Positions 8,013 to 17,507 are shown, counted from the stretch's first letter. The stretch: 64,000 nt of DNA from Streptomyces cellostaticus (GCF_001513965.1 NZ_KQ948022.1:194850-258849), one strand, 5' to 3'. The notes: generated by a model not told the origin, from the letters alone. A program made the numbers and translations.

Positions 8013-9225
8013 CGTCCACGTGAATGCCCGCCTTGTCCACCGTCACACCCTGTAGGCGCAGAGTGCCCGCAGACGGCTTCGGGATCTGGAAGGAAAAGGA
8101 GAACCGGTCGGCGATCTGCGGGCGGGTGAGCTTGGTCAGGGCCGTGAGAAGGGACAGGTCCAGGCCCATCCGCTCGAGGAGCCTCGGGTGGGCGAGCGCC
8201 GCGTCCACGAGGTTCACGCGGGTCAGGTCGTGCAGGAAGCGGGGCGCGCCGGTGAGGCGGTGGAGCTCGTCCTCGTCGTTCAGCGCGGCGCGCACCGCGC
8301 TGTCGGGCACGCCCAGGCGGTGCACGATCTCCGGGACGGCCAGGAAGGCCTTGATCTTCTCCGTCTCCCGGGTGAGCCGACGTGCTGAGGCGCGGGTCAG
8401 ATGGAGGCCTTCTGTGGGCCTGGTGCCGGGCCGGTACGTCGCGAGGTCACCGATGGCGAGCTGTATGCCGTCCACGGAGGTGGCGATGCCGCGCTCCCCG
8501 TCGCGGCGTATCCGGGCGTCGGCCTGCAGACGCAGGTCGTGCCCCGCGAGGCGAAGGGCGCCGTGGGCCTGGATGCGGCCGGGCCCGTGGGCGGTGAAGG
8601 CCACCTGGGAGGCGCCGAGTTCGCGGTTCATGTCGGCGAAGGACAGCAGGACCTGCCCGTGCACCTGCCGGACGAGTGCGCCGCTCACGGCGGTGAGTCC
8701 GTCGCCGTCGATGCGTATCTCGTCTGCCGTGGCGGTGACCTGGGTGAGAGTGACCCGGTGGGCCGGGATGTCCGGGACGGTGACGCGCACCGAGTCCAGG
8801 CGCCGTGCAGCCACCTGGGTGAGAAAGGGAAAGCCGCCGATCCGTACCTCGGGGGCCGCCGTGAGGTGCAGTTCGTCCTTGAGTCGTTCGGAGGCCTTGT
8901 GCTCGGCGTAGAGGAGTGCCCAGCGGTCGGCGAGGGCGACGAGGCAGGTGAGGGTGAGCACCCAGGCGAGGCCTCTGACCACGGTGGGCAGGCCGGTGGC
9001 GCGGTTGCGACGGCGGCTGCCGCGCCTGTGGTTGGGCGGCGACCAGGGCTTGTCGGCGTCGTCGTCCTGCAGGCTCGGCGTGCTGTCCTCGGTGAGGAAG
9101 TCGTCCAGCGGATGGTCTGCCAGCGATGCCAGTTCGTCGTACGGATTACGGCCGCGTGGAACCCTTTCGGTGGGAGGTCCGTCCGACTGAGCAGGATGAT
9201 GCGTCTGTATGTGGGGGGTACGCAT
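7981..9225 (-). CDS. DUF2993 (LmeA-like) membrane-anchored lipid-binding protein
   Basis: The 414-residue product has a long, acidic and basic cytoplasmic N-terminus (residues 1-80), one transmembrane segment (about 83-101, GLAWVLTLTCLVALAD), then an extracytoplasmic DUF2993 domain (AEVRIGGFPFL-like segment, repeated beta-strands). DUF2993 proteins include LmeA of mycobacteria, a phospholipid-binding protein of the cell envelope; the Streptomyces members are uncharacterised. No catalytic motif is visible. The ATG at 9225 lacks a strong ribosome site, but no better start precedes the transmembrane segment. The gene is read towards, and overlaps by 32 bp, the end of the upstream-facing peptidase gene. 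Confidence 0.82.
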   Translation of the reverse strand: MRTPHIQTHHPAQSDGPPTERVPRGRNPYDELASLADHPLDDFLTEDSTPSLQDDDADKPWSPPNHRRGSRRRNRATGLPTVVRGLAWVLTLTCLVALADRWALLYAEHKASERLKDELHLTAAPEVRIGGFPFLTQVAARRLDSVRVTVPDIPAHRVTLTQVTATADEIRIDGDGLTAVSGALVRQVHGQVLLSFADMNRELGASQVAFTAHGPGRIQAHGALRLAGHDLRLQADARIRRDGERGIATSVDGIQLAIGDLATYRPGTRPTEGLHLTRASARRLTRETEKIKAFLAVPEIVHRLGVPDSAVRAALNDEDELHRLTGAPRFLHDLTRVNLVDAALAHPRLLERMGLDLSLLTALTKLTRPQIADRFSFSFQIPKPSAGTLRLQGVTVDKAGIHVDVTGTGLLLGR

Positions 9226-9379
9226 CGGGAGATTTGATCACATAACCCCACCCGCCCTGCAAGCCCTACCCGAAGTAAGGCGCGAAATCAGTCACTTCGT
9301 CATCCGCCGTTCCGGCCGCGCCCGAGGATCGCACCTCGAGCGCGGCGAAACGCGAGCTCATCGCTGCCTGGCGGTGTGA

Positions 9380-10960
9380 TCAGAAGCGGGGCGCACCCGG
9401 TGCCTGCTGCGGCGCCGGAACGATGCGCTGGTTCACGCCCTCGTTCTGGCGAGCGGGCGCCTTGCAGGTGACGTCCTGTGCCGGAAGTTTTCCGGTGCTC
9501 AGGTAGGCGTTGACGGTGCGGTTGGCGCACCAGCGCGGGTCGTCGGAGTAGACGCCGTGACCCTCGCCGCCCTTGACGTACACCATGCGCGAGCCCTTCA
9601 GGGCGTGGTGCATGCCGAGGCCGCTGGTCAGGGGTGTCTGGGAGTCCCACTGGTTCTGGACGGTGAGCAGGCCGACGTTGTTGTCCACCGTCGTGACGGG
9701 CTCGGCCGTCCTGCTCCAGAACGCGCAGGGCGTGATGTTGGAGCCGAAGTCGCCGTACAGCGGGTACTTGGCCTTGTTCCGGATCGCGTCACGTCGGTAC
9801 TGGTCGGGGTCGCGCGGCCAGGCCGCGGTGTCGCCGCAGACCACGGTCCAGAAGGCGGCTGAGCTGTTGTCGTCCGGCGGCTGCGCGGCGGGAGCCGCGA
9901 AGCGGCGCGGTCCCTGTTCGTCGTCCGGCGCGGCGATGCGGGGCGAGGCCGGTGTGCCGTCGGCGGCCTTCTTCAGCTCGACGACGTTCTCGGCCGCGTT
10001 CCTGGGGCTGAAGAACTCGGCGCGCAGGGCGGCCCGGATGTCGTCCCCGGTGAGCTTCTCGCCACCGGACTCGATCGGATCGCGGTCGGCCCGGGCGATC
10101 AGGTCCCAGAACGTCTTCTTCACCTTGGCCGGGGTGTCGCCGAGCTGGTAGGTGCGGTGGTGCTGGGCGGTCCACTTCGTCCAGCGGGTGAACGCGGGCT
10201 CGGTGCCCTCGGCCCACACCTGGAGCATGCCCCGCCAGACCCGGGCCGGGTCGACGGCGCTGTCCAGCACGAAGCGATCGGTCCGCTCGGGGAACATCTG
10301 CGCGTAGACGGCGCCCAGATACGTGCCGTACGAGTAGCCCAGGTAGGAGATCTTCTTCTCGCCCAGTACGGCGCGGATGACGTCCATGTCGCGGGCGGTG
10401 TTGCGGGTGGTGATGTGCGCAAGCGTGTCGCCGTTCTTGGCACGGCATTTCCCGGCGACGGTTCGGGCCCACTTGACGTCACGGTCGAACGTCTTCGGCC
10501 TGTAGGCGTGTTCGATGTTCTGCTCCGCGGTCGTCAGACCGCAGGTGACCGGGCTGCTGCGCCCCACGCCGCGCGGATCGAACCCGATGAGGTCGTACTG
10601 CTCGCGGACCTTCTTGGGCATCGTGTCCTTCATCATGACCGGCATGTCCAGGCCCTCGCCGCCGGGACCACCGGGGTTGAAGAGGATCGCGCCGTGCCGC
10701 TTGCCGGGGACACTGGTCTTCATTCGGGAGACGGCCAGCTTGAGCGTCTTGGCGGTGGGCCGGCTGTAGTCGACCGGGACCTTGATCGTCGCGCACTGGA
10801 ATGCGGCGGGCATCGACCTGTCGCAACGGTGCCACGAGGGCTTCTGGTTCTCGAATCTCTTCAGGGGTTCCGCCGCGGATGCCTGCGTCGGGGCGAGGGC
10901 GGGGACCAGCGTTGCCGTGATCCCCACCGCGAGCAAGGGCGCCATGCGTCCTATCCGCAC
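9380..10960 (-). CDS. Secreted S33-family tripeptidyl aminopeptidase-like protease
   Basis: This 526-residue secreted alpha/beta-hydrolase has a signal peptide (MAPLLAVGITATLVPALAPT) followed by FNPGGPGGEG, FDPRGVGRSS, the nucleophile elbow GYS210YG, D439 (NQWDSQTPL) and H468 (GEGHGVYS). The C-terminal TAP-like domain has the conserved W-C-N-R-T-V-NAYL block. It is a close structural relative of the gene at 6399 but keeps the canonical DPRGVGRS. It probably trims N-terminal tripeptides from extracellular proteins. The start is taken as GTG at 10960, because AAAGGA lies about eleven bases upstream; the ATG at 10945 is an alternative. It appears to be transcribed alone. Confidence 0.9.
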   Translation of the reverse strand: MRIGRMAPLLAVGITATLVPALAPTQASAAEPLKRFENQKPSWHRCDRSMPAAFQCATIKVPVDYSRPTAKTLKLAVSRMKTSVPGKRHGAILFNPGGPGGEGLDMPVMMKDTMPKKVREQYDLIGFDPRGVGRSSPVTCGLTTAEQNIEHAYRPKTFDRDVKWARTVAGKCRAKNGDTLAHITTRNTARDMDVIRAVLGEKKISYLGYSYGTYLGAVYAQMFPERTDRFVLDSAVDPARVWRGMLQVWAEGTEPAFTRWTKWTAQHHRTYQLGDTPAKVKKTFWDLIARADRDPIESGGEKLTGDDIRAALRAEFFSPRNAAENVVELKKAADGTPASPRIAAPDDEQGPRRFAAPAAQPPDDNSSAAFWTVVCGDTAAWPRDPDQYRRDAIRNKAKYPLYGDFGSNITPCAFWSRTAEPVTTVDNNVGLLTVQNQWDSQTPLTSGLGMHHALKGSRMVYVKGGEGHGVYSDDPRWCANRTVNAYLSTGKLPAQDVTCKAPARQNEGVNQRIVPAPQQAPGAPRF

Positions 10961-11199
10961 GATGGGCCGTTCCTTTCGATCAACTTCCAGGACGGAACGA
11001 CCTTTTCGTGCCTGCGGACGTGGGCGAATCCATCTACAGGGCGGTCTTGCTACGACTCCCGGCGGACACAGAAAGAGACGTGCGGAGGAGAACCCGACCG
11101 GGCTGATTGCCGTCCGCACTTACTGGAGGGGCCGACGTGACTGTCACCTGGCGCAGCGCCGACTGGTTCAGCAGCCGCGGACCGGGCGGCAGTCGGGTC

Positions 11200-12267
11200 T
11201 CAGATGCGCCGCTCTTCAACAGCGCCCTCGTGCCCGCCCTGAGGGGCGGGTGGCGGGGCCGTGGTGGCTCGTGGGATCAAGTGCGTGGGCAGGACGACGT
11301 GGCGCGTGTGGTCGGCGTCGGAGTCCTGGATGAGCTGCAGGGCCAGTTCGCCGGCCAGGCGGCCCATGTCCGAGGGTGACTGGGCGACCGTGGACAGGTC
11401 CGTCCACTCGGCCATCTGGTGGTCGTCGAAACCGATGACGGAAATCCGCTCGGGCACCTGGATCTGTGCCTTGCGCAGGAAGTAGATGATGGAGATGGCC
11501 AGCTCGTCCGTCTCGGCGAAGATCGCGGTGGGCGGCTCCCGCAGGCTGAGCAGTTTTCCGACCCCCTGCGTGATGTCACGCTTGTCGTCGGACGACATGG
11601 TGACCACCAGGTCGTCGTCGAGAGGGATGCCCGCCTCGGTGAGCGCCTGTTGGTAGCCGAGCAGACGTTCGCGCGAGCTGAAGCAGAAGCCGGTGGCGCC
11701 CAGGGTCGGCGCGAAGGCGATCCGGCGGTGCCCGAGGTTGAGCAGGTGGCGGGTGGCCTTGCGGGCTCCGTCCGCGTCGTCGACGTACACGCTGGGGCGG
11801 CCGTCCGCGTGCTGGCTGACGTAGATGACCGGCATCCCGAGGTCGTCCAGCCGTACGGTCTCCTCGTCGGTGAGGTCGAACCCGAACACCGCCAGCGCGT
11901 CGGCGTTCCGCCGGGCCGGGAGGCGCTCGAAGAACGCGGTGCGCTCGCTCATGTCGGGTATCACGTAGACGGTCAGTTCCATGCCGGCCGCGCGCAGCAG
12001 CGGACCCAGGCTGGACAGCGCCGACCCCATGAACCACGAGTTGAGCGTGGGCACGAGCGCCGCCACGACCCCGGTCTTGCCGGTGACCAGGCTCGCGGCT
12101 TGTCGCGAGACCGCGAAGTTCAGCTCGCGAGCGGCCTCTTCGACCCGGGCGCGGACGTCCGGCGAGACGGTCGGCAGGCCGCGCAGGGTGCGGGACACGG
12201 TGGACGGGGAGACCCCTGCCCGTTCGGCGACGTCGGCCATCGTGGGGAGCCGTTGAGCTGATGACAT
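11200..12267 (-). CDS. LacI-family transcriptional repressor of the alpha-glucoside operon
   Basis: This 355-residue regulator has an N-terminal LacI HTH (MADVAERAGVSPSTVSRTLRGLPTVSPDVRARV, residues about 10-42) and a periplasmic-binding-protein-like effector domain (FGFDLTDEETVRLDDLGMPVIYV; GFDDHQMAEWTDLSTVAQSP) that would bind a sugar. The gene is divergent from a sugar ABC transporter/GH13 operon. Two copies of TGACAGC(G/A)CTGTCA lie in the shared 316-bp region, one 42 bp upstream of this gene and one just upstream of the transporter gene. This supports repression of both directions with induction by an alpha-glucoside such as maltose or trehalose. The order repressor/E-F-G/glucosidase matches MalR- and AglR-type systems of Streptomyces; which sugar applies cannot be told here. 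Confidence 0.92.
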   Translation of the reverse strand: MSSAQRLPTMADVAERAGVSPSTVSRTLRGLPTVSPDVRARVEEAARELNFAVSRQAASLVTGKTGVVAALVPTLNSWFMGSALSSLGPLLRAAGMELTVYVIPDMSERTAFFERLPARRNADALAVFGFDLTDEETVRLDDLGMPVIYVSQHADGRPSVYVDDADGARKATRHLLNLGHRRIAFAPTLGATGFCFSSRERLLGYQQALTEAGIPLDDDLVVTMSSDDKRDITQGVGKLLSLREPPTAIFAETDELAISIIYFLRKAQIQVPERISVIGFDDHQMAEWTDLSTVAQSPSDMGRLAGELALQLIQDSDADHTRHVVLPTHLIPRATTAPPPAPQGGHEGAVEERRI

Positions 12268-12308
12268 GAGCGGAAGTTAGCACAGCTCCGCTTTCCTGCC
12301 TGCCCTCT

Positions 12309-12326
12309 CGTGACAGCGCTGTCACG
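12309..12326. promoter_or_regulatory. LacI operator O1 (perfect palindrome)
   Basis: CGTGACAGCGCTGTCACG is a perfect 18-bp palindrome with the CG centre typical of LacI-family sites. It lies 42 bp upstream of the repressor start. The same core recurs at 12533-12546, so it is probably the repressor's own site. Confidence 0.75.
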
Positions 12327-12416
12327 ATCTTCGAGAGCGGGCATTTTCATCCAATTTGCCCACAAATAAAGTGTGCACTCCATCTAAACTCGTCCGTACT
12401 ACCGGCAAGTTACGCA

Positions 12417-12445
12417 TTGACTTCCCGTAGGTGCACTCCTAGCGT
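12417..12445 (+). promoter_or_regulatory. Vegetative-type promoter of the sugar transporter operon
   Basis: TTGACT (12417-12422) and TAGCGT (12440-12445) are separated by 17 bp and match the principal sigma factor consensus well. Transcription would begin near 12452, giving a leader of about 130 bases that contains the second operator. Confidence 0.65.
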
Positions 12446-12530
12446 GCAAGCGTTGTCTCGACGGGGTCACACCCGCTTCCGGGTACTCGCCATTTGGCCC
12501 TTTGAACTGCGCTTTTCATGCACGCAATGC

Positions 12531-12547
12531 CGTGACAGCACTGTCAG
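12531..12547. promoter_or_regulatory. LacI operator O2
   Basis: TGACAGCACTGTCA (12533-12546) repeats the O1 core with a single asymmetric base in the centre. It lies 37 bp upstream of the binding-protein start and downstream of the predicted promoter, in the position of a road-block operator. Confidence 0.7.
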
Positions 12548-12583
12548 CCGCGCTTCGGTTCCGCACGACCCAGGAGAAAGACA

Positions 12584-13882
12584 GTGAAGACCAGGACCAC
12601 CAGAGCCCTTCAGTGTTCGGCGACACTCGTCGCCGCCGGACTCCTCGTCACCGCCTGCGGCTCGTCCGGAGGCAGTGGCTCGGGGGAACCGGCCGCAAGC
12701 ACGTCGTTCCAGGGCCGTGGCCCCATCACGTACGTGGCCGGCAAGGACACGTCCGGCGTCGTCCCGAAGGTCATCGACCGGTGGAACACGCTGCACCCGA
12801 AGGAGAAGGTCACCTTCATCCAGCTGCCGACGGATGCGGACTCGCAGCGCCAGCAGATGATCCAGAACGCGGAGACGAAGTCCGACGCCTACACGGTGCT
12901 CTCCCTCGACGTCGTGTGGACGTCGGAGTTCGCCGCCCACCAGTGGATCGACCGCCTGCCCGAGAAGCAGTTCCCGCTGCAGAACATGCTGAAGCCCGTG
13001 GTGGAGACGGCGAAGTACCGCGGCAACCTGTACGCGGCCCCGGCCAGTTCGGACGGCGGAGTGCTGTACTACCGCACCGACCTGTTGAAGAAGGCCGGCG
13101 TGACCAAGCCTCCGGCCACCTGGTCGGAGATGACGGCCGACTGCGCCAAGGTGAAGAAGCTGCCCGAGGCCGAGGGCATGTCCTGCTACGCCGGTCAGTT
13201 CCAGAAGTACGAGGGCCTGACGGTGAACTTCGCCGAGGCCGTGAACTCCGCGGGCGGTGTCGTCACCGACGCGAACGGCAAGCCGGACGTCGACACCCCC
13301 GAGGCGCAGAAGGGCCTGGACTTCCTCGCCGGTTCCTTCAAGGACGGGGCGATCCCCAAGGAGGCCATCACCTACCAGGAGGAGGACGGCCGTCAGGCGT
13401 TCCAGTCCGGGAAGCTGATATTCCTGCGCAACTGGCCGTACGTGTACGCCCTGGCCGAGAAGTCCAAGGTGGCGGGCAGGTTCGCGGCCGCTCCTCTGCC
13501 CGGCCTGAGCGGACCCGGCTCCTCCAGCCTGGGGGGTCACAACCTGGCCCTGTCGTCCTTCGCCAGGAACAAGGCCACGGCCCTGGACTTCATGAAGTTC
13601 TTCAGCAGCGAGGACAGCGCGAGCACGTTCCTCAAGGACGCCTCCCTCGCCCCGCCGTACGCGGACCTGTACGACGACGCGTCGCTGGTCAAGCAGTACC
13701 CGTACCTGCCCGTCCTCAAGCAGTCCATCCTGCGGGCGGTGCCGCGTCCGCGGGTCGTGCAGTACGGCGACGTGACATCGGCGATCCAGCAGGAGGCCTA
13801 CGCCGCTCTGACCGGCAGCAAGAGCAGCGCGCAGGCGCTGAAGGACCTGCAGAGCGAGCTGCAGAAGTCCACGGCGCAGTGA
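12584..13882 (+). CDS. ABC transporter sugar-binding lipoprotein
   Basis: This 432-residue extracellular solute-binding protein (family 1) has a lipoprotein signal with lipobox LLVTAC (Cys at about residue 25), followed by a Gly/Ser linker. The body has the usual MalE-type features: KVIDRWNTLHPKEKVTFIQLP, a hinge region YYRTDLLKKAGVTKPPATW and a C-terminal WP/LPG segment. It would capture an alpha-linked oligosaccharide outside the membrane and deliver it to the two permeases that follow. No ATPase gene lies in the operon; Streptomyces commonly share the MsiK ATPase among such importers, so an external ATPase is expected. The start is GTG at 12584 with an AGGAG site eight bases upstream. Confidence 0.92.
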   Translation: MKTRTTRALQCSATLVAAGLLVTACGSSGGSGSGEPAASTSFQGRGPITYVAGKDTSGVVPKVIDRWNTLHPKEKVTFIQLPTDADSQRQQMIQNAETKSDAYTVLSLDVVWTSEFAAHQWIDRLPEKQFPLQNMLKPVVETAKYRGNLYAAPASSDGGVLYYRTDLLKKAGVTKPPATWSEMTADCAKVKKLPEAEGMSCYAGQFQKYEGLTVNFAEAVNSAGGVVTDANGKPDVDTPEAQKGLDFLAGSFKDGAIPKEAITYQEEDGRQAFQSGKLIFLRNWPYVYALAEKSKVAGRFAAAPLPGLSGPGSSSLGGHNLALSSFARNKATALDFMKFFSSEDSASTFLKDASLAPPYADLYDDASLVKQYPYLPVLKQSILRAVPRPRVVQYGDVTSAIQQEAYAALTGSKSSAQALKDLQSELQKSTAQ

Positions 13883-13893
13883 GGAGCCGGCTC

Positions 13894-14961
13894 ATGGCCG
13901 ACATCAAGACTCCGCCCGGAACGGCGGTGGACGAACCCGGCAGGGCAGCCGACCGCCGTCCAGGGCAGCCCTTCCCCGAGGCGGGCCTCAGGCGAACGCG
14001 GACCAGGGCGACAGCGGGCTCGGGGCGGATGGCGACACTGCTGGTGTCCCCGACGCTCCTGGTCCTCTCGGTCGTCGTGCTCTATCCGACGATCATGGCG
14101 CTGAAGGAGTCGCTGTACGGGACCAAGGGGCTGGACCCGAAGACCGGCTTCATCCGCACCACCGAGCCCTTCGTGGGGCTGAGGAACTACACCGGCATCT
14201 TCGGCGCAGCCGGGGACCGGTTCTGGAACGCCTTCTGGAACACCACCTTCTTCACCGTCGTCACGGTGGGGCTGGAGACGCTGATCGGTGTGGCGATGGC
14301 CCTGATCATGCACAAGGCGTTCCGGGGCCGGGCCCTGGTACGAGCCGGCATCCTCGTGCCCTGGGCCGTCCCCACGGCCATCTCCGCCCTGCTGTGGCGC
14401 TGGATCTTCAACAGCAACGGCATTGCCAACGCCGTCATCGGTCACCAGATCCTGTGGACCACCGAAGGCTTCCACGCCAAGGTCGCGGTGATCATCGCCG
14501 AGGTGTGGAAGACCGCCCCCTTCATCGGACTGCTGGTCCTGGCCGGCCTCCAGGTGATCCCCAAGGAGGTCTACGAGGCGGCCCGGATCGACGGGGCGAG
14601 CGCCCTGGGCCAGTTCTGGCACATCACCCTGCCCCTGGTGAAACCCGCACTGCTGGTGGCGGTGCTGTTCCGGTGCCTGGATGCGCTGCGCATGTTCGAC
14701 CTGCCGTACATCCTCGTCGGCGCACAGAAGAACTCGGTGGAAACCCTGTCCATGCTCGCGCAGAACGAGGCGTCCAACGTCCGCTTCGGACCGGCCTCCG
14801 CCTACGCGGTGCTCCTCTTCCTGTACGTCCTCCTCATCGCGCTCGCCTTCGTCCGCGTGCTCGGCGCCGACCTCGTCGGCGACGGCGGCGCCACAGGCAG
14901 AAGTGCGGGCAGGAGACGCCGACGTATCACGGCGCTGCGCCGTGCGGAGGTGACGGCATGA
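13894..14961 (+). CDS. Sugar ABC transporter permease (MalF type)
   Basis: The 355-residue membrane protein has a long, charged N-terminal cytoplasmic tail (about 45 residues) and then six predicted transmembrane segments starting at MATLLVSPTLLVLSVVVLYP. The EAA loop (YEAARIDGASALGQFWHITLPLV, about residues 227-249), which docks to the ATPase, is well conserved. It pairs with the next gene to form the channel. It starts eleven bases after the binding-protein stop with GAGGAG as ribosome site, and overlaps the next gene by ATGA. Confidence 0.93.
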   Translation: MADIKTPPGTAVDEPGRAADRRPGQPFPEAGLRRTRTRATAGSGRMATLLVSPTLLVLSVVVLYPTIMALKESLYGTKGLDPKTGFIRTTEPFVGLRNYTGIFGAAGDRFWNAFWNTTFFTVVTVGLETLIGVAMALIMHKAFRGRALVRAGILVPWAVPTAISALLWRWIFNSNGIANAVIGHQILWTTEGFHAKVAVIIAEVWKTAPFIGLLVLAGLQVIPKEVYEAARIDGASALGQFWHITLPLVKPALLVAVLFRCLDALRMFDLPYILVGAQKNSVETLSMLAQNEASNVRFGPASAYAVLLFLYVLLIALAFVRVLGADLVGDGGATGRSAGRRRRRITALRRAEVTA

Positions 14962-15791
14962 CCATCACGGCGAAATGGCGGGGGCGGCTGCTGTACGTGG
15001 GCGTCGCCGCGGTGGTGGCCTACTGCCTGGCCCCGTTCTACTGGATGCTGGTCTCCAGCCTGCGGCGCACCTCGGACATCTTCGACACCTCGCTGCTTCC
15101 CTCCACGGTGTCGTTCGAGAACTACCGGGCGGTGTTCAGCCCGTCCCAGGGCTTCACGCGTGCGCTGCTCAACAGCCTGATCGTCGCCGGCATCACCACC
15201 GCACTGGCGCTGCTGCTGGCCACGTTCACCGCCTACGCGATGGCCCGGCTCGAGTTCCGGTTCAAGCGGCTGATCCTCACGTTGATCATCGCCACCTCGA
15301 TGTTCCCGGTGGTGTCGATCGTGGTCCCGCTGCTGAAGCTGTTCACGGACATCGGCTGGATCAACACCTACCAGTCCATGATCGTGCCGAGCATGTCGTT
15401 CGCCCTGCCGCTGGCGGTGTGGAACCTGACCACGTTCTTCCGGCAGATGCCCGACGAGCTGGAGCACGCCGCCATGATCGACGGCTGCACCCGCGGCCAG
15501 GCCTTCCGCAAGATCATCATCCCCCTGGCGGCACCCGGCATCTTCACCACGGCGATCATCACCTTCATCGCCGCCTGGAACGAGTTCCTCATCGCCCTGT
15601 CGATGACGAACAAGCCCGCCATGCAGACGGCACCGGTCGCCATCTCCAAGTTCTCCGGCGCCACCCAGTTCGAGACCCCGTTCGGCAGCCAGATGGCAGC
15701 AGGAGTCCTGGTCACCATCCCTCTGGTGGTCATGGTGCTGCTCTTCCAGCGCCGGATCGTCGCCGGACTCACCGCCGGCGCAGCCAAGTAG
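14958..15791 (+). CDS. Sugar ABC transporter permease (MalG type)
   Basis: This 277-residue inner-membrane protein has six transmembrane segments and the EAA loop (ELEHAAMIDGCTRGQAFRKIIIPLAAPG, about residues 169-196) typical of the MalG group. The C-terminus QRRIVAGLTAGAAK is the usual end of this family (RR.V.GLT.GAVK). Its ATG overlaps the previous stop, so the two permeases are made in step. It forms a heterodimeric channel with the protein encoded at 13894. Confidence 0.94.
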   Translation: MTITAKWRGRLLYVGVAAVVAYCLAPFYWMLVSSLRRTSDIFDTSLLPSTVSFENYRAVFSPSQGFTRALLNSLIVAGITTALALLLATFTAYAMARLEFRFKRLILTLIIATSMFPVVSIVVPLLKLFTDIGWINTYQSMIVPSMSFALPLAVWNLTTFFRQMPDELEHAAMIDGCTRGQAFRKIIIPLAAPGIFTTAIITFIAAWNEFLIALSMTNKPAMQTAPVAISKFSGATQFETPFGSQMAAGVLVTIPLVVMVLLFQRRIVAGLTAGAAK

Positions 15792-15833
15792 ACACCACAC
15801 CGTCCCAGACTCTCGAAGGGCCCATTTCACGCC

Positions 15834-17507
15834 ATGCCCCGCACCGCACCGTGGTGGCGCAGCGCCGTCATCTACCAGGTCTACATCCGCAGTTTCGCCG
15901 ACGCGAACGGTGACGGCGTCGGCGACATCGCCGGCATCCGTTCCCGGCTGCCGTACCTCGCATCGCTCGGTGTCGACGCCATCTGGATCAACCCGTGGTA
16001 CAAGTCGCCGATGGCGGACCACGGTTACGACGTGGCGGACTACCGCGCGATCGACCCGCTGTTCGGCACCGTGGCCGAGGCCGAGCAACTCATCGAGGAG
16101 GCGCACCGGCACGGGATCCGGGTCATCCCCGACGTCGTGCCCAACCACACCTCCGACCAGCACCCCTGGTTCGCGGCCGCCCTGGCGGCCGGACCCGGCA
16201 GCCCGGAACGTGAGCGGTACGTCTTCCGGCCCGGCCGCGGACCCGACGGCGCCGAAGCGCCCAACGACTGGGTCTCCTGCTTCGGCGGCCCGGCCTGGAC
16301 CCGGCTGCCCGACGGCGAGTGGTATCTGCACCTGTTCGCACCGCAGCAACCCGACCTCAACTGGGAACACCCCGACGTGCAGGAGGAGTTCGAGTCGGTC
16401 CTGCGTTTCTGGTTCGGCCGGGGCGTGGACGGGTTCCGTATCGACGTCGCCCACGGGCTCGTCAAACACCCCGAACTGCCCGACCTGCCGCCTCGCCAGG
16501 ACCCGGCGGTGCTCGGTCCCCTCGTCTCCCGGGATTCCGTGGACAAGCAGCCCCGGCAGCACGTCGATCACCCCCACTGGGACCGTGACGAGGTCCACGA
16601 CATCTACCGCGCCTGGCGCAGGGTGGCCGACGAGTTCCCCGGCGACCGGTCGTTCGTCGCCGAGGCCTGGGCCGACACGCCCGAACGGCTCGCCGCGTAC
16701 GTCCGTGCGGACGGCCTGCACACGGCATTCAACTTCGACTTCCTGATGTCCAGCTGGGACGCGAAGGACCTGCGCGCGGTCATCGACGACTCCCTCGCCA
16801 TGCTCGGCGCCGTGGGCGCGCCCGCCACCTGGGTGCTGTCCAACCACGACGTCATGCGCCACCCGAGCCGCTACGGCCGCCGGAGGGTGAAGCGGTGGAC
16901 CGCCAACGAGCCGTACCGTCCAGAGGGCCCTGCCGACCTGGAACTGGGCACCCGGCGAGCCCGCGCGGCCGCCCTGCTCATGCTCGCCCTGCCCGGCGGA
17001 GCCTACATCTACCAGGGTGAGGAGCTGGGCCTGCCGGAGGTCGAGGACCTGCCCGAGGACGTGCTCCAGGACCCCGTCTGGGAGCGGTCCGGACACACCG
17101 ACCGGGGCCGCGACGGCTGCCGCGTGCCCATCCCGTGGTCCGGAAAGGCCGCACCGTACGGATTCAGCCCCGAGGATGCCGCGGCAGCGCCCTGGCTGCC
17201 GCAGCCCTCCGAGTGGGGCGAGCTGAGTGTGGAGGCCCAGACCGGGGACAGGACATCGATGCTGGAGCTGTACCGCAGCGCCCTGCGCCTGCGCCGTGAG
17301 CACCCCGCGCTCGGCGACGGCCCCCTCACCTGGCTGGACACCACCGGGGCAGTCCTCGCCTTCGTCCGCGACCCCGGCTTCGTCTGCGTGGTCAACCTCT
17401 CGGCCGAGGCGTACCGGTTGCCTGCCCACACCTCGGTCCTGCTGTCGAGCGGCCCCGTCGAGAACGGCCTGCTCGCGCCCGACCACGCGGCCTGGCTCAC
17501 GGTGTAG
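15834..17507 (+). CDS. GH13 alpha-glucosidase (oligo-1,6-glucosidase/AglA type)
   Basis: This 557-residue cytoplasmic enzyme lacks a signal peptide. It has a (beta/alpha)8 GH13 barrel: VYIRSFADANGDGVGDIAGI near the N-terminus, DVVPNHTSDQHPWF (region I), GFRID204VAHG (nucleophile Asp204), FVAE277AW (acid/base Glu277) and SNHD339 (transition-state Asp339). These retaining enzymes release glucose from alpha-glucosides such as maltose, isomaltose, trehalose analogues or sucrose. It is 42 bp downstream of the permease gene and presumably in the same transcript, so it hydrolyses the imported sugar. Linkage preference cannot be read from sequence alone. Confidence 0.93.
   Translation: MPRTAPWWRSAVIYQVYIRSFADANGDGVGDIAGIRSRLPYLASLGVDAIWINPWYKSPMADHGYDVADYRAIDPLFGTVAEAEQLIEEAHRHGIRVIPDVVPNHTSDQHPWFAAALAAGPGSPERERYVFRPGRGPDGAEAPNDWVSCFGGPAWTRLPDGEWYLHLFAPQQPDLNWEHPDVQEEFESVLRFWFGRGVDGFRIDVAHGLVKHPELPDLPPRQDPAVLGPLVSRDSVDKQPRQHVDHPHWDRDEVHDIYRAWRRVADEFPGDRSFVAEAWADTPERLAAYVRADGLHTAFNFDFLMSSWDAKDLRAVIDDSLAMLGAVGAPATWVLSNHDVMRHPSRYGRRRVKRWTANEPYRPEGPADLELGTRRARAAALLMLALPGGAYIYQGEELGLPEVEDLPEDVLQDPVWERSGHTDRGRDGCRVPIPWSGKAAPYGFSPEDAAAAPWLPQPSEWGELSVEAQTGDRTSMLELYRSALRLRREHPALGDGPLTWLDTTGAVLAFVRDPGFVCVVNLSAEAYRLPAHTSVLLSSGPVENGLLAPDHAAWLTV

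Noticed and set aside
12502-12530. Second promoter at TTGAAC close to the binding-protein gene
   Set aside because: The -35-like hexamer has no acceptable -10 box at the right distance, and the upstream TTGACT/TAGCGT pair is far better.
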